NCBI GenBank assembly: GCA_963995505.1
Contig: OZ023190.1
Span: 11,092,092 to 11,156,091 of the forward strand
Direction of reading: 5' to 3'
Length of the DNA stretch: 64,000 bases
From: Hypericum androsaemum
Taxonomy: Eukaryota > Streptophyta > Magnoliopsida > Malpighiales > Hypericaceae
Made by a program: the position numbers and the translations under genes. The notes beneath the pieces are model-generated. The model was not told where the DNA came from. It worked only from the letters and a program-made list of their open reading frames with translations, and did not search any database. Shown in pieces: positions 39,874-52,417 of this stretch. Within the stretch, counting starts at the first letter, position 1, and the number at the start of each line of letters is the position of its first letter.

Positions 39874-41404
39874 GAGCACCCTACTCGACTGCGTGTACAT
39901 ACAGCGGATGCATCGCCTACAGAGGATTGGTGGAGTCGACGACTATCAGGTACAATTCTCAGCTGGAATGCCGGAGTCGAGGCAAATAAGTCTCATATGA
40001 AACTAGAAGCTATTCTTGCTGCCATCTCGTGTGAGTCTTGGAATATACACCCAGAGGGGCATAACTTAGAATGATCACCATTTATTCTTTGGAAAGACGA
40101 GAGAAAGATTTATCCTTTAATGGCGGCCTGCAAAGTTGGCTGCTACAGTTTATTCTTGTAACCTGAAATAGACAAATTCCTCACACCCGGGGTAGACTTT
40201 TTTTTCCTTCAGTTTGCGGGTTTTCCCAAGAAATTAAGACAACATTCGGTATCTATTTCATTCGTAAGATACATTTGCGCATTACCCAAAAAGCGTACAT
40301 TTTGTTTGTCTGTAAGATACATTCGCGCATTACCCAAAAAGCGTGCAATAGGTCATGAATTACGGGTGCAATATGGTTCTCTTCCAAGCGGCTTTAGTAG
40401 TAAACGTCTTATCCGTGACCCTTTTCTACCACAAATAAACAGTTTTTCTGGATGGACATTTAAATCAATCGGTGATGGTGTTGTTCTAACTCGTGTTCAA
40501 ATACTTGGAAACGCATCAGTGTTGAGTACTCGTTGGCAAAACTTTAACACCTTTCAAAGATTACACTCGACTCAAATCTGAATTAGTAGTTCTACATGTT
40601 GGATATCAGGTTGTATAATCCAAAAATATAAACAGCTTTTAGAATGCAATGCCAGCCTTCATTCTATTATGGAAGTAGAAATCCCTTTTCTATTACAAAT
40701 AAAATTTCATTATATTAATATTTGATAAATTATTAATTTTTATGAAATAATATTTTTTCCAGTTTTAACTTTTAAGTTTTAACTTGGACTAATTTAAAAA
40801 ATGACGTTTTTTATAAATCAAAAAGATAATCATTTCAGAAAGATCCGTCCCATGAAAATAATAATTAATAATTCGTGATATGATAAAAAATTAATTATTT
40901 TTATTTTTTAACATTTAAATCTAGTTGAATTTTATCTTTAATTATTCTCATTAAATATAAAAATTCTTTAAGAACTATTGTTATTATCATCAATTAATTA
41001 ATAATTTTCTAAAATAATAAAATTTTATTGTCTCAAAGAGTTGACTTCCTCGATAGAGTATATATATATATATATGTACGTACGTATTTATTGACTTTTT
41101 TTAGGGGGAAAAAACGTCATTACATATATATGTATTGACGTGGAGACGACTAAAAGGTTAACAATGGTTATAATTCAACCAAATCGCTTCCACCAAAAAA
41201 AAAAAGTGAACTAAATCGTAGGCCCAGATCTAAACACCCGGCCCAGTATTAGGTTTGAAGCAAAGGTAGGTGGGCCCAGTTGAGAGTCGGTCCACGCGAG
41301 AATATCCGTCGGTTCATGCAATATCTCTACTCGTCTTCTTCTCCCCCGATTAGATTTGCTCGTCGTCATCCTAAGAACGCTGGCTGAACCTCACCCCGAA
41401 ATAG

Positions 41405-41464
<60 letters not shown>

Positions 41465-41528
41465 CTTGAGGTTAAAACTGTAACCTAGTTTAAACGGTAA
41501 TCGGAGAGGATAAGACGAAGGAGCGAAG
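39874..41528. other. intergenic DNA with tandem duplication, AT and GA microsatellites
   Basis: GTAAGATACATT(T/C)GCGCATTACCC is duplicated at about 40264 and 40312. An open frame of about 90 codons follows (40306-40581) but lacks an ATG and resembles nothing I know. (TA)n lies at 41059-41077 and a (GA)n tract of about 58 bases at 41404-41462, in the likely leader of the YIP1-family gene. Confidence 0.5.
41404..41462 (+). repeat. (GA)n microsatellite upstream of the YIP1-family gene
   Basis: An almost pure GA run of about 58 bases lies 67-125 bases before the start codon, so it probably falls in the 5' UTR or core promoter. GA tracts of this kind can bind BPC/GAGA factors in plants. Confidence 0.85.
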
Positions 41529-43529
41529 ATGATGTCCGGAGGGAATTACACGAGCCTTGATAACCAGAAGGTTTCCGGATCCGTGCCTGTAAGTAATTTA
41601 ATTGTTCCGCTTCTTGTTTGTTCGACGTCGTTTTGACGCGCGAGGCTCAGATCTGACCTCCTCCTTCTTTGATTGACTTCGTAGGCCGTACCCGATCCAG
41701 GCCACGTCACCGTCCAGTTCGCCGGTACTCTTTTTTTTTTATTATTATCTGGATTGAGATCGGGAGGATTGGATTCAGCTACTCAATGTCAATTCTTTGT
41801 TTGCTGTTTCAGATTCCAATCTGCAGACCTTTCCTCCGTCGAGCTTGCAAGGGAAGATCTCCGGTGGGGCCCGCCCCCCTCGCGATGCCGATGGTAATTT
41901 CTTGACTCTCTGCCCAGTGTGATCGGTGTGAGGTTCGGTTTCGTACTTCTTTGGGTTTTATTGTTGGTTTTGATTGTGCGGAATGTGGCGCAGATACCTT
42001 CTCCAAGCCGGTCGCTGCTTCTTCTGATGAGCCTCAACAGGGTGGGTGGTTCAAGTCCTTTGCGATTGCCACCTACAAGCCTTACTTTGATGTTGACACT
42101 TCCGATGTGCTTGAGAGGATCAGAGATTCGCTCTTCCCGTTCAATGGAGCTTTTAACGAGAAGACAGCAAACACCCCTGACTTGTGAGGCTTCTCTGTCC
42201 GTTAACTCATGCCACTCATTTCACTTCTAATGATTGGTTGGAGGAAGCTGCTTACCTTTTGCCTGAGAAAAGTTAATCAATGGTTCTTCTATAGTCTTAG
42301 AAAATTGTTGTTGGACTGGTAGCAAATTAGTGATAATCTACCAATAAGAAAATGTAGAATCCAATTAGCTAATGTAAGGGCTTATGAGTTGATGTTTCAT
42401 TGGGAGTATCCAATGCTTCTAATGGTGAATTGGGGTAGAACCTTTTTATGAGTGGATGTTTCTTTGGGAGTATCTGAAGCACTTAGGTGATTCGAGAGAG
42501 TTGGCTAACACTATCGGCATCTAGATGTTGAATGTTTGCATGGTAGAAGTTTGGCATTTGAGGGGTTTTTCTTTGTCTATATCAGATTCGAGGGATTCAT
42601 TTTAAGTTTTCTGGAATCTTGGTTGATTAGAAGCGGGGGAAGTGTCCTTACGCATTCACCAACTATTCTGATGCATTTCCACAAAAAGAAAACTGTTCTG
42701 ATGCGTTGTATAGGACTAGACATTGTTTTCCTTTGTCCCTGAGTGCATCACTACGTTTATGACTTTACCGTGGTCAGTGAATCGGTATCATCTATTATGT
42801 TGTGATCCCTTTATTTTATAGGTACGGACCCTTTTGGATATGCACCACCTTAATTTTTGTAGCAGCATCCATCGGCACTTTTGTGACATACATAGCACAC
42901 AAGCTGCAGAAGAAGGAATGGAATTATGACATCAATTTGGTCACCTGGTCGGCTGGCTTGTTCTATGGCTATGTCACTATTGTTCCCCTTCTCTTGTATG
43001 TGATCCTCAAGTACTTCTCAGCACCATCAGGCCTTGTCCAATTGTTTTGTTTGTATGGCTACTCTCTGTTTGTCTTCATCCCAGCATTGGTAAGTTCGCT
43101 AGCTTCTTTTTAAGAATGATGGTTGTGATTTTTTATGTTTACGCTTTAGAAATAAACATTAACTGTCTTCCCCTCCTAGTCATGCATCAAGAATGCTTCC
43201 CTATGGTTTGATATGACGTGCTAACTTTTGTGGGTTTACAGAGTTTGATTGATCAATTGAGCATGCTTTGACATGCCAAGTGCTACCGTGACGATCTAAC
43301 ACTTGATATCTTTTTCTTGCAGTGTCTCTCTATTGTCCCTTACGAGATCTTCAGATGGGTAATTGCAGCTGTAGCGGGGTTCATGTCTGCAACCTTTTTG
43401 GCAGTTAACCTCCGAGCTCACATCCTGTCAGCCGGTGAAAGGTGGTTTTTGATTGTTGCTGGTATCTTTCTGTTGCAGCTGGCTCTCTCTGTTGTCTTGA
43501 GGCTTTACCTATTCACAGTGAGTGTATGA
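41529..43529 (+). CDS. YIP1-family integral membrane protein
   Basis: Six exons, 41529-41588, 41685-41724, 41813-41893, 41994-42183, 42822-43089 and 43323-43529, give 281 residues. A hydrophilic N-terminal half (SNLQTFPPSSLQGKISGG) precedes five membrane segments from about residue 125. Both YIP1 signature motifs are present: DLYGPFWI at the first segment and GYSLFVF in the third. The WFKSFAIATYKPYFDVDTSDVLERI block is typical of YIPF1/2-like proteins. YIP1 proteins bind prenylated Rab GTPases and act in Golgi/TGN membrane traffic. Tandem ATGs at 41529 and 41532 could both serve. Confidence 0.93.
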
Positions 43530-44424
43530 GAGAAGTAAATCGAATATAATGAACAGTCTTTGGATCAGAAGAAAATTTTGCTGCTCAAGGTTACTGGATC
43601 TGCACAATAAACCATTCAACAGAATATGCATTCTTTTAATCGTGTCAATATAATGGAATGATCATTGCTTCTGTAACTTTGACCTGTATGATTTCTCCTA
43701 TGGAATTCCTAGTCTACTTCTTTCTGCTGAACTCGTTTTGCAATTTTAAACTACATTTTTTTCGTTAGTGATGGGATTTTCACATCAGCTAGGTAGGGAT
43801 AGGATGAGTGATTATTTTCATGTCTGATCCAAAGATTTTGCGATTACGAAATGGAAATTATCAATAGAAGAATGCAGGCAACCCGATGGAAAGTTCGGAA
43901 AATTGGACTTTTTTTTATTAGTAACTTAATTTATATTTTATTTCACCTGAAGACAACCAAATCGTTTGTCGTGTGGTAAAATTGTGTAGCGGGACGATAA
44001 AACGAAAGCTCATTTTGTGGTGACAAACTACTGTTCACAAGTTATAGCACTCAAATAATTCTAATGATAATTGATACAAATAATAAGGGATTTGATTTGG
44101 AAAACTTCGTCCTTGCCGGAAAAAAATGAATACAAGCTTTGTCAATGCTTGCGCAGTCCTTGGTTGACCATTCGCTCCATGTAATGATTTCGAGATATCG
44201 ATGTCAATACGGTGATCACCAGTTTGATATTTAACCCCTCATTCTTTACATAATCATATAATATGTAAAATCTTGTACTAGTGTGAGGATTAAAAAACTA
44301 AAAACATTTCACTAATAAAGAGAACTTGAAAAAACAATTCTTATTTAATCAATAATCTTAAAATGTTATTTGCTTTCATTTAATGAACCATAATTCACCA
44401 AATCGTAGGACATATTCATATGAA
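43530..44424. other. 3' UTR and intergenic DNA
   Basis: The YIP1-family 3' UTR probably ends near 43680. The rest is AT-rich without recognised features. Confidence 0.5.
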
Positions 44425-44432
44425 CTATTTAC

Positions 44433-44884
44433 CATGGTTTTAAAAAATGACCCGGAGGCCGACCCGGGATTTTTCCTGTCCTCCGGGTCGGCCGGTCGGA
44501 CCGGTCGAACCGCCAGTCGGATCAAATTTTTTTATTTTTAAATATTTTAAATAATATATATATGTAGGTTAAAATATACTTATTTTCCATAAAAAAAAGT
44601 AGACTTAATTTTTTATCTCTTCACTCTATAAATCTACTTTATTTATTTATTTATTACTTTATAAATTTGTCAAATCAATTTTTTTTTCTCGAAAACTACC
44701 AAAAAAAGCCAATTTCGCCCATTTTTGTACTAACCGAGTTCGACCGATCAGGATTGATCTCAAAATCGGCCGGTCCGACCAAATTTGGTTAGGTTAGTAA
44801 AGACCCCAGCCAAAAGCCTAAAAATGCCCGGTCTTGTGCCCATTTTGCGGTCCAACCGGTCGGACCATATTTTTTAAAACCATG
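44433..44884. mobile_element. hAT-like MITE, 452 bp
   Basis: The ends are CATGGTTTTAAAAAAT and ATTTTTTAAAACCATG. The flanks are a perfect 8-bp duplication CTATTTAC (44425-44432 and 44885-44892). Subterminal GGTCGG/CCGACC-rich motifs are mirrored at both ends. No coding capacity. Confidence 0.82.
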
Positions 44885-44892
44885 CTATTTAC

Positions 44893-46135
44893 CCATGAAA
44901 TATTACTACGTGATACGAAAAGTTGTATCACTTTTCAGCCCATGAAAAGTCACCATTTCATATCATTCTTCTTTTTATTTTATACCTGTTCAAATAATTT
45001 GTTAACTATCTATGTCGCTAGGATTACAAATCATGAAATATCATTTGGTTTAAAAAATAAACAAACAACACTAGCCACCACCAAACAACATCAACAAACC
45101 TAAACTCAGACAAAGCAAAAGCCAAAGATGACTTCCCAGAAAAGTAAGAAACGTGAGCTCACTTTTCCAAGAAACCATAGATTATATAGAGCACGATTTC
45201 TTTCTCAAAAAAACTTTCTCAAAAAGATTATAGAGCAAGACAACCAATATACAAATGTGTTAGTCATAAAAATCAAAGGGAGTTCTTTTCTTTCCTCAAG
45301 AAAAATCTACTTCTTTTCGATTACACTTTTGGACTTGGGGAGATTAATGGAGAAAGTGGGAACAAACCAAAGCTAGAGTCAAAGCCAAGATCCTGAAATT
45401 GAGGTACTCTTTTTTAATGCTAATGAAATTGAGGTACATGGTAAACAATATATTAGTTGCGTTAGGTTAAGAAACGTTCGGAAGTCCAAAAATGCTCATT
45501 GGCTGCATTATTCAATGTTTTAAAAAATTTAAAGAGAGTTGCTCCCTGATTCTGATATAGTATTCTGATTTGAATGGTCTGGATCTAAGATTTTTTCCTA
45601 AATAACTATTAATAATTATATTTAGTATTACAATGCCAAATAACTTCTATTTTTATTAGAAAGTTTATCATTTACAAGTACCAAACTTTAATTTAATCAC
45701 TTTAGTCAACTAGATCTGAACCATTGATCCAATCGAGTTGATCACCTGATAAAACCACACTATAAATTTAGGGATTAACTTGACCCGATTTAGGTGCCAG
45801 GTTGTAGTTCCAGTCTTTTTTTAAAATAATAACATTACCAAACAGCTCACAAGCATAAGTCCAATCGGTATTGAAGTTCCCAAAGACCCCAAACTGAAGT
45901 CCACAGTTCAATAGCTACATGTGATAAAGACGTACTAAACATGAATTTACTAGTTGCCTTCACTAGTACTTTCCCCTTTCATACACATGAACAACTCTTT
46001 TCGAATACTCACTCTTCATTTCTATTAAAACCACAAAGGCTTTGGTGAATAAGCCAAATAACACCTCATTTCCTTCGTTCACCATTTTTTTCTCACACAC
46101 AGACTTTTGAAGCTCTTGTCTTCTTCATCGTTACG
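44893..46135. other. intergenic DNA and promoter side of the CLE gene
   Basis: AT-rich. An 82-codon open frame at 45128 shows no family features. CTATTAAAACC at about 46020, 115 bases before the CLE start, could be a TATA variant. Confidence 0.4.
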
Positions 46136-46351
46136 ATGTCGAAGGGTCGAGTAGGTTGTTGCCTTTTGTTGGTATTGGTAGGTATCTTAGCCTTGCAAGA
46201 CGGTGTCGTGAGGGCTAGATATCTACTAGATGACGAACACAAAGTACTTAAGGAGGAGCCACAAACTTGGAACCACACAGAAGATGGAGGTTTCGTGGCA
46301 ACTATTAATAGAGAAGTTCCTTCGTCTCCTGACCCGTTACACAACCGGTAG
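46136..46351 (+). CDS. CLE (CLAVATA3/ESR-related) peptide precursor
   Basis: A single-exon 71-residue precursor. Residues 5-27 form a signal peptide (GCCLLLVLVGILALQ core, cleavage likely after VVRA). A variable acidic spacer follows, and residues 59-70 read REVPSSPDPLHN, one Arg short of the C-terminus. This is the 12-residue CLE motif (R-x-V-P-x-G-P-x-P-L-H-N/H) with Ser where Gly 6 is usual. CLE peptides are secreted, processed and often hydroxylated or arabinosylated at the prolines, and are read by LRR receptor kinases to control meristem or vascular cell fate. Which Arabidopsis CLE is closest cannot be told by eye. NHT at 46-48 is a possible N-glycosylation site. Confidence 0.85.
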   Translation: MSKGRVGCCLLLVLVGILALQDGVVRARYLLDDEHKVLKEEPQTWNHTEDGGFVATINREVPSSPDPLHNR

Positions 46352-46866
46352 GCCGCAAAATATATAGCGAACATATTCATTATATCTTATGGTCAAGAAA
46401 TGTAATTATATAGTTCATTTATATCTCTGTTATTTGATCGTGTGTGTACGTGTTCTAGTCATTTGCAGAACTTTGCAAGAGATGGAGCTAGTTTTTGATA
46501 CTTCAGAATTTCTTATATATTGCTGTGGTTATCGAATAACTAATTGCTTAGTATTTCACGTTGGATGTTCGGTTCAAATATAGCTATATAAGTTGGTGAA
46601 CTATTGTTGTTACCCGTGAGATATGGTCCAAATAGTAAGAAATTATATATTGAAATCGAAATTAGTCGATTAAGTATAGCTAATTACAGAACAGCTGTTA
46701 CATCCTGTCATGGACATTTGAGTGACGCATACTTTCGTGTCAGTCATGTCGGATACCGACCTCTACGGGTCTTTGCTGGCTTTAATGTTCAGCAAACGAG
46801 AAGTTACACTTAATGTCTCATAAATGATATCAGGACTTTGGTAACGTATGCAATTATATGAGATTA
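46352..46866. other. intergenic DNA
   Basis: AT-rich sequence between the CLE gene and the retrotransposon nest. Only short open frames without family features. Confidence 0.5.
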
Positions 46867-46876
46867 TGTTGGGAAA

Positions 46877-48852
46877 TGTTAGAGATGTCGAGAAATTGAA
46901 CAGGAAAGATTTGTGGACTTGTTTCCAGTTTAGTTCGGACTCTTGTTTTGGACTCTTAATTCGACCTAAATAGATTACTTGATGTACAAAGGTTTGCCTC
47001 TATATAAAGGCATGTTACCCTAAGGTTTTGTATGGCTTTGTGGCTCGGAAACTCATCAATAAAAGTTCTCCTTTCTCTCCGTGGACGTAGGCATTAGGCC
47101 GAACCACGTTATCTCTTGCATCCATGTTCTTTGCGCGGTTTGTTCCCTAGTTGCTGAATTACTAACAATTGGTATCAAGAGCTTGGGTTGGAGGATGACG
47201 GACGGCGCGAAGTTTACTCTTGTGAAGTTCGATTGTTCTTCGAATTTTGGGTTATGGCAAAGGCGTGTCAAGGATCTCCACGTGCAACAAGGGATGGTTA
47301 TCGCGCTCTCGGAGAAGAAGTCCGAGAAGATGGAGGAGCTAGAGTGGGAAGAGTTGGAGGCCAAGGCGGTAGCGAAGATTCGCTTGTGCTTGGCGGATGA
47401 TGAGGAGCCACCAGCTGGGTTGTGGAAGAGGATCCAGGTCGGAGTCAAAAAAGTTCAATGGAAGTGGTTTCAAGTGCGGAGAAGGGCACATGAAGGGGAC
47501 TATCCAGGACGAACTAGGGATCAAGATAACGAGGAGGGATCGGCATCCACAACCATGGCCACATATTCAGACGGGTCGGATGGTGACTGGCTTTCTGTCT
47601 TATCAAGTCCAATGCATCCTGGTAATCTCTTTTCATTAGGGACCTTGGATTATAACAGTGATAGTTATAAAGGTATGCTAATGAAGTGGAGAAGGATGTG
47701 ATGGTAGGGATGAAGGGTGAAAGGAAATACCTACAGGTTAGTGGGGAAAATTATTGTAGGTGGAGTTACATCAATGGGTCTGATGAAGTGGGAAAAAGCT
47801 CAGGTCATATGAGGTTGGTTCGTATGAGGGAGCAAAGGCTTGACATGGATGGTTTGAGTGTAGTTGGGATTCGCAGAGACATGGATAGCAAGCTATGGTT
47901 GTTTCGTGGAGGCATGGTTGGCAAGGAGCCATGGTTGTCTCAGAGAAGCTTTGTTAGCTGGGCCCCGCTATGGTTGTCTAAAGGAACGTCGACGTCAAAG
48001 GTGTTGGGTAGGTTTGGCATTGGGCATGCGAAGCCATTGGTGACACCACGGGCGAATCGGGTATCTCACTCAAGGCCGAACGGTGAAGTTCGAGGCATGT
48101 CGAGGGTTCTACTTGGTGGAACAAAAGGTTGCCTTTTGTATGCTATGGCACATAGCATTGGTATGAGGCAAGAAAGTCCAGCGGAGAAGCAGTTCGAGGT
48201 TGTAGAGCATGGGGTTGACCGAAAAATAGAGGACGCGTCTATTGGTCGCAAAGTTGCTTCAGCAGGTGGACTTGCTAGTTGGAATTCGATACAGATTGGA
48301 GGGAATAGGCCAAGCAGGCTCGGAAGCTCGAGCTTGGGGGCTGGCTCCAAGTGATTTGAACTAAAAAGGAAGAGAGAAAGTTGAGATGGTCTTATTGATG
48401 GTAGGTGTATCTATGGTCAAGGTGGAGCTGGTAGAGTCGGTTTGGTTTCTCAAGTTCTCATGGTTCTTCATGGGGCGGTCTTTCATCAAGGTGGAGTTTG
48501 TTGAAGTTCGGATAGAGCTTCATGGTTCGTCTATGGGATGATTTCTCGCCAAGGTGGAGATTGTTAGAGATGTCGAGAAATTGAACAGGAAAGATTTGTG
48601 GACTTGTTTCCAGTTTAGTTCGGACTCTTGTTGTGGACTCTTAATTCGACCTAAATAGATTACTTAATGTACAAGGGTTTGCCTCTATATAAAGGCATGT
48701 TACCCAAGGGTTTTGTATGGCTTTGTGGCTCGAAAACTCATCAATAAAAGTTCTCCTTTCTCTCCGTGGATGTAGGCATTAGGCCGAACCACGTTATCTC
48801 TTGTGTCCGTGTTCTTTGCGCGTTTTGTTCCCTATTTGCTGAATTCCTAACA
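46877..48852 (+). mobile_element. 2-kb copia deletion derivative inserted in the outer LTR
   Basis: Two 291-bp LTRs (46877-47167 and 48562-48852; TGTTAGAGATG...CTAACA) differ at about a dozen positions. A perfect 5-bp duplication GGAAA flanks the element (46872-46876 and 48853-48857). The primer site TGGTATCAAGAGC (47170-47182) and purine tract AAGGTGGAGAT before the 3' LTR are in place. Each LTR has a TATA-like CTCTATATAAAGG. The 1.4-kb interior keeps a gag start and short pol scraps. Confidence 0.92.
47195..47701 (+). pseudogene. truncated copia gag of the 2-kb element
   Basis: From the ATG at 47195 the frame reads FTLVKFDCSSNFGLWQRRVKDL, WEELEAKAVAKIRLCLAD, the start of a copia gag domain. 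It then jumps to a degenerate zinc-knuckle area (FKCGEGHMKG in another frame) and to LFSLGTLD, which belongs to the protease/pre-integrase boundary. Downstream (48066-48180) scraps such as MSRV and LLYAM recall the RT end of pol. Internal deletions have removed nearly all pol. Confidence 0.7.
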
Positions 48853-49051
48853 GGAAATAATCCACTTTCCCGTGAATCCACACAACGCAACGGACAATAT
48901 AAACACGAGCAAGTACAATGCACAACTAAGCACGAACACAAATACAAAGGAAAGCACAAAAGGAGGGACACACAAATTTGTTCACCCGGTTCGATCCTCA
49001 ACGATCTACCTCCGGGGGCGTCCAAGCCAGGAGAGATTCCACTATAACACG

Positions 49052-50700
49052 TGACGTACGCAAAATTGACAAGCAATTTAACGCACAAACAAATAGTATA
49101 GTGTATAAGTAAGGTTCTTGAACTGAGAGAGATAGAACATGAAAATTGAAACAATCAATCGTATGTAGCCAAATTGAAACAAGTTCGTAAAGTAAAGAAT
49201 GATATGAGGTTACAAGACAATAAGTAAATTAAGAAATATAGAAAGACGGTTTGTACTTAATGAAATAAAGAGAGCACGATGCTTTTATGGACTACATATC
49301 TATGTCAAGATCATGGTTATTTATGAAGTTCTAACTAGTACCCGGAGTGTTCTAGTGCATCCTCCTAATGCTTTCGCTCATTAGGCCGATAAAACTAAGC
49401 TAGAATAGTTCACGAATACCAACTAACGCTTTCGCTCATTAATTAGATCGTGAACTAAGCTAAACTCAATTATAAAATTAACTCCTCATGGGTTATCCCT
49501 TAGTATCAAGATGTCTCATTAATACCTAAGAATATGTCAATTGATCCTTCCGTTGAATTTAATGCCTTTCGGTCCACTATCATCAACTAACATCATAATC
49601 TAAGTGATCAAGTTAGATTAAGCATTACGATCATCAATTGACAACTACTACGAAAGATGATCAAACCATAACCCAACATAGATAAGTAATCATATAATTA
49701 AAGCATCGTACTCACAAGAAAAACTACTCACAAGTCATGTTCATACAAGAAGAAAACTTATACAAGACAATGATAGAAAATAACATTAAAGAGAGAGATA
49801 GAGAAAACTCAAGATGTGGTCAAGAGCTTCCTCAAGCATCCTTCTTCAAGCTTCCTTCTAGCATTCCTCCAATGGTACTCCTTCTTGGTATTCCTCACAA
49901 CTCTCAATCTCCAACTATATTCTTCAAAAACTAGATATCTCTAAAGAGAGCAATTCCCTCCTCTATTTATAGTGAATGAGATGAGAGCTTTTTCTCCACT
50001 CATCCATCAAAAGAGAAGGTGGATGGATGAATATTCTATCTTTTGAGTTGGAAAGCCTTTCTTTTGATGGTGGAAAGCACTTTGGAGGTGGAAAGCTCCA
50101 CTTTGGAGGTGGAAAGCTCTTCTTTCCAACAAGGAACACCAAGGAGAATTATTTATACAAGGCACTCAAGCCATGTGAAAGAAAGAAAGGCAATCATGGT
50201 CCATAATGGTCCTTGAATTTTCGGCCAAATTCGTACAGATTGCTGGCAGAATTAAAGCTCGAATTTGGATGTGATTTTTATCCCTTTTGGGCTTCGAATT
50301 TGAAGAAGCCCATTAGAGACAAATATGTAGCCCAGGATGTCTTATTTCCGGAGCCACTGAGTTTGCCTTCATCGGTCTTCGGATGAGAAAGTTATCTGCA
50401 TTTAAGTCACAAGAGGTCAAACTCGCCCACATCTTCGAGTGCCCGATCAAGCGTCAATCTTTTAGGCTACTCCGATAGACTTCAACATGAACCAATGGTG
50501 CACCAACATCCTCCCTCTCATCTCACAAGGACTTCTAGCAATAAACATGAAAGAAACACAATAAAAATTAAGAGGTTACACGAAAACTAACATAATACGA
50601 AATAAGAGATATTATCATCGAATAACACATAAACCTACTAGAAATGATAGGAATTCAATGCTAAAACATACGCAAACAATGAATGTTTTCACACTCATCA
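49052..50700 (-). repeat. gypsy 3' LTR (left copy)
   Basis: TG...CA ends and near-identity with 54867-56522. It lacks a 7-bp TTTCCAG-like insertion found in the other copy near 55986. Confidence 0.92.
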
Positions 50701-50712
50701 CACCCCCATACT
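50701..50712 (-). other. polypurine tract of the gypsy element
   Basis: The minus strand reads AGTATGGGGGTG directly before the LTR TGATGAGTG start, with the GAGGACAAGCAATGATTC lead-in typical of Athila-like elements. Confidence 0.8.
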
Positions 50713-52417
50713 TGAATCATTGCTTGTCCTCAAGCAAACTCAACCATGGAATACTAAATAACATCACAAGAGAAATCAAAACGCAATAAGGGATGAGTAT
50801 AGCATGATTTTTTCAAAATTTAACTCCCCTCAAAATCTCAAACTCACATCAACAGATCACCCTATAACCTAGCTAGTTCATTAACCAAAACACAAAAAGT
50901 AAGAACCGGTAGACACCTCACCTCTTGATTATTTAACCAAGTATTAACACTATGTAAAATACACTAGAAGGTTGACCACTCAGCGGTTCAGAAATTTTTC
51001 GCTCGCAATTTGTAAGTGGTTAACTTCCTATCTCTCACATACATGGCCAATTTTTTTCAAAGTATCCGACGTCCTACTCAACAATGTCTCAAAGTCGTGA
51101 GATTGCTTGTGATCAGGGGGACTTTCATTCGGGTTGTAATGGGGCTGAGGTACAGGTGAGATAAAATATCTGGATAGTAGTTAAACCACCCAATCCGAGG
51201 ACATTGTACAAATGCAAACTAGTCACTCGTCTATTCTAAACATCCTCACCATAAACAATTCAAGCACACTCCCCAATTCACCCATTTCCTAAGACCGTGT
51301 AGATCGAGTCATGCCATCTTATTCATGCCTTATTCCATTTTTTACTTCTCTTTTTCACCACTTTTCATTTCTTTTCTTCTTCTTTTTTTTTTTTCACAAA
51401 CTTGACATTTACTAGGCAACAACTCGATCTTTTTTTTTTCTAATAGCCTCTCAATTATCCAAATCACAAACAGATTAAACCCATATCAACACCAAGTTTT
51501 CAACTAATCCCAATACATATTATCCCCAACCTATGCGTCCACGGATCAAATGACCAAAGGTCGGGAGGATAGTAGGTATAAGGCTTAAAGTTGGCTTACA
51601 TATAATATGATCAAAGAATGGCTAGGCTCAATGGGTTAAAGCAATGGATTCAAGAGATTTTTATCTCTATAGCTCTGGGCTTAATGTCAAAGAAATTTGC
51701 CCCCGTCATCCCACTAACGCATACACAACCAAGACTATGTCGAGTACTAGTCGGATACCTCAATCAACCGGACTCAAGTAGGAACCTCATTAATGTATAG
51801 AGACTGTTGTCTCCACCTTCGGCTCAAAGTTCCTCACAAGGTTTATTCGTCAACCCTCTAGGCAAGTATACATAGTGAGACCACTAGTTTAAGCAACCGA
51901 GGGTGAGGTTTCTACAAGTTTCTAATCTTAGTGCTCGAGTTCAATCCCTAACTAGGTATGTGGCAATCTTCTAACATAAGTTTAATAATTTTGAGGGGGG
52001 TCACAATTTTGAAAAAAAAAAATGCTATACTCATCAAATCATTCCTATGCGGAACCTCTCACCCCCACACTTAAATGACACATTGTCCTCAATGTGGGGG
52101 AAAGACACCAACAACATCATAAAATGCAATCATAAACATCACAAGGCATAGAGCAGACACATAATAGAAGTGAGCAGAGGAGAGGAGTTGTAATGCCCTG
52201 TCAATCGCGAGAAGGAGGAGGTGGGGAAGGTCGGTGGTGTTATAGACTGGCGAGCTCCGTTGAAACTTAGTTTTTCTCTTCTCTAAACCTCCTGCTAAGA
52301 CCATTAAGACACTAAATTAACATAATGATACTGAAGCAAACACAAAAATAAAGAAAAATTAAATACTAAACGTGCTAATTTAGAGTCGGTAGCTTGACTT
52401 TATTACTCCCTTTGGCA
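50713..52417 (-). other. non-coding internal region of the gypsy element
   Basis: No pol frames are found. A second purine tract (minus strand TTTAAGTGTGGGGGTGAG, about 52058-52078) with a GAGGACAAT lead-in copies the layout of the true tract. Confidence 0.65.

Noticed and set aside
40306..40581. 91-codon frame after PNC
   Set aside because: No ATG, no family resemblance and overlaps a local tandem duplication.
47081..48354. Long plus-strand frames as host genes
   Set aside because: They lie between two matching LTRs with a primer site and purine tract and read as copia gag and scraps.
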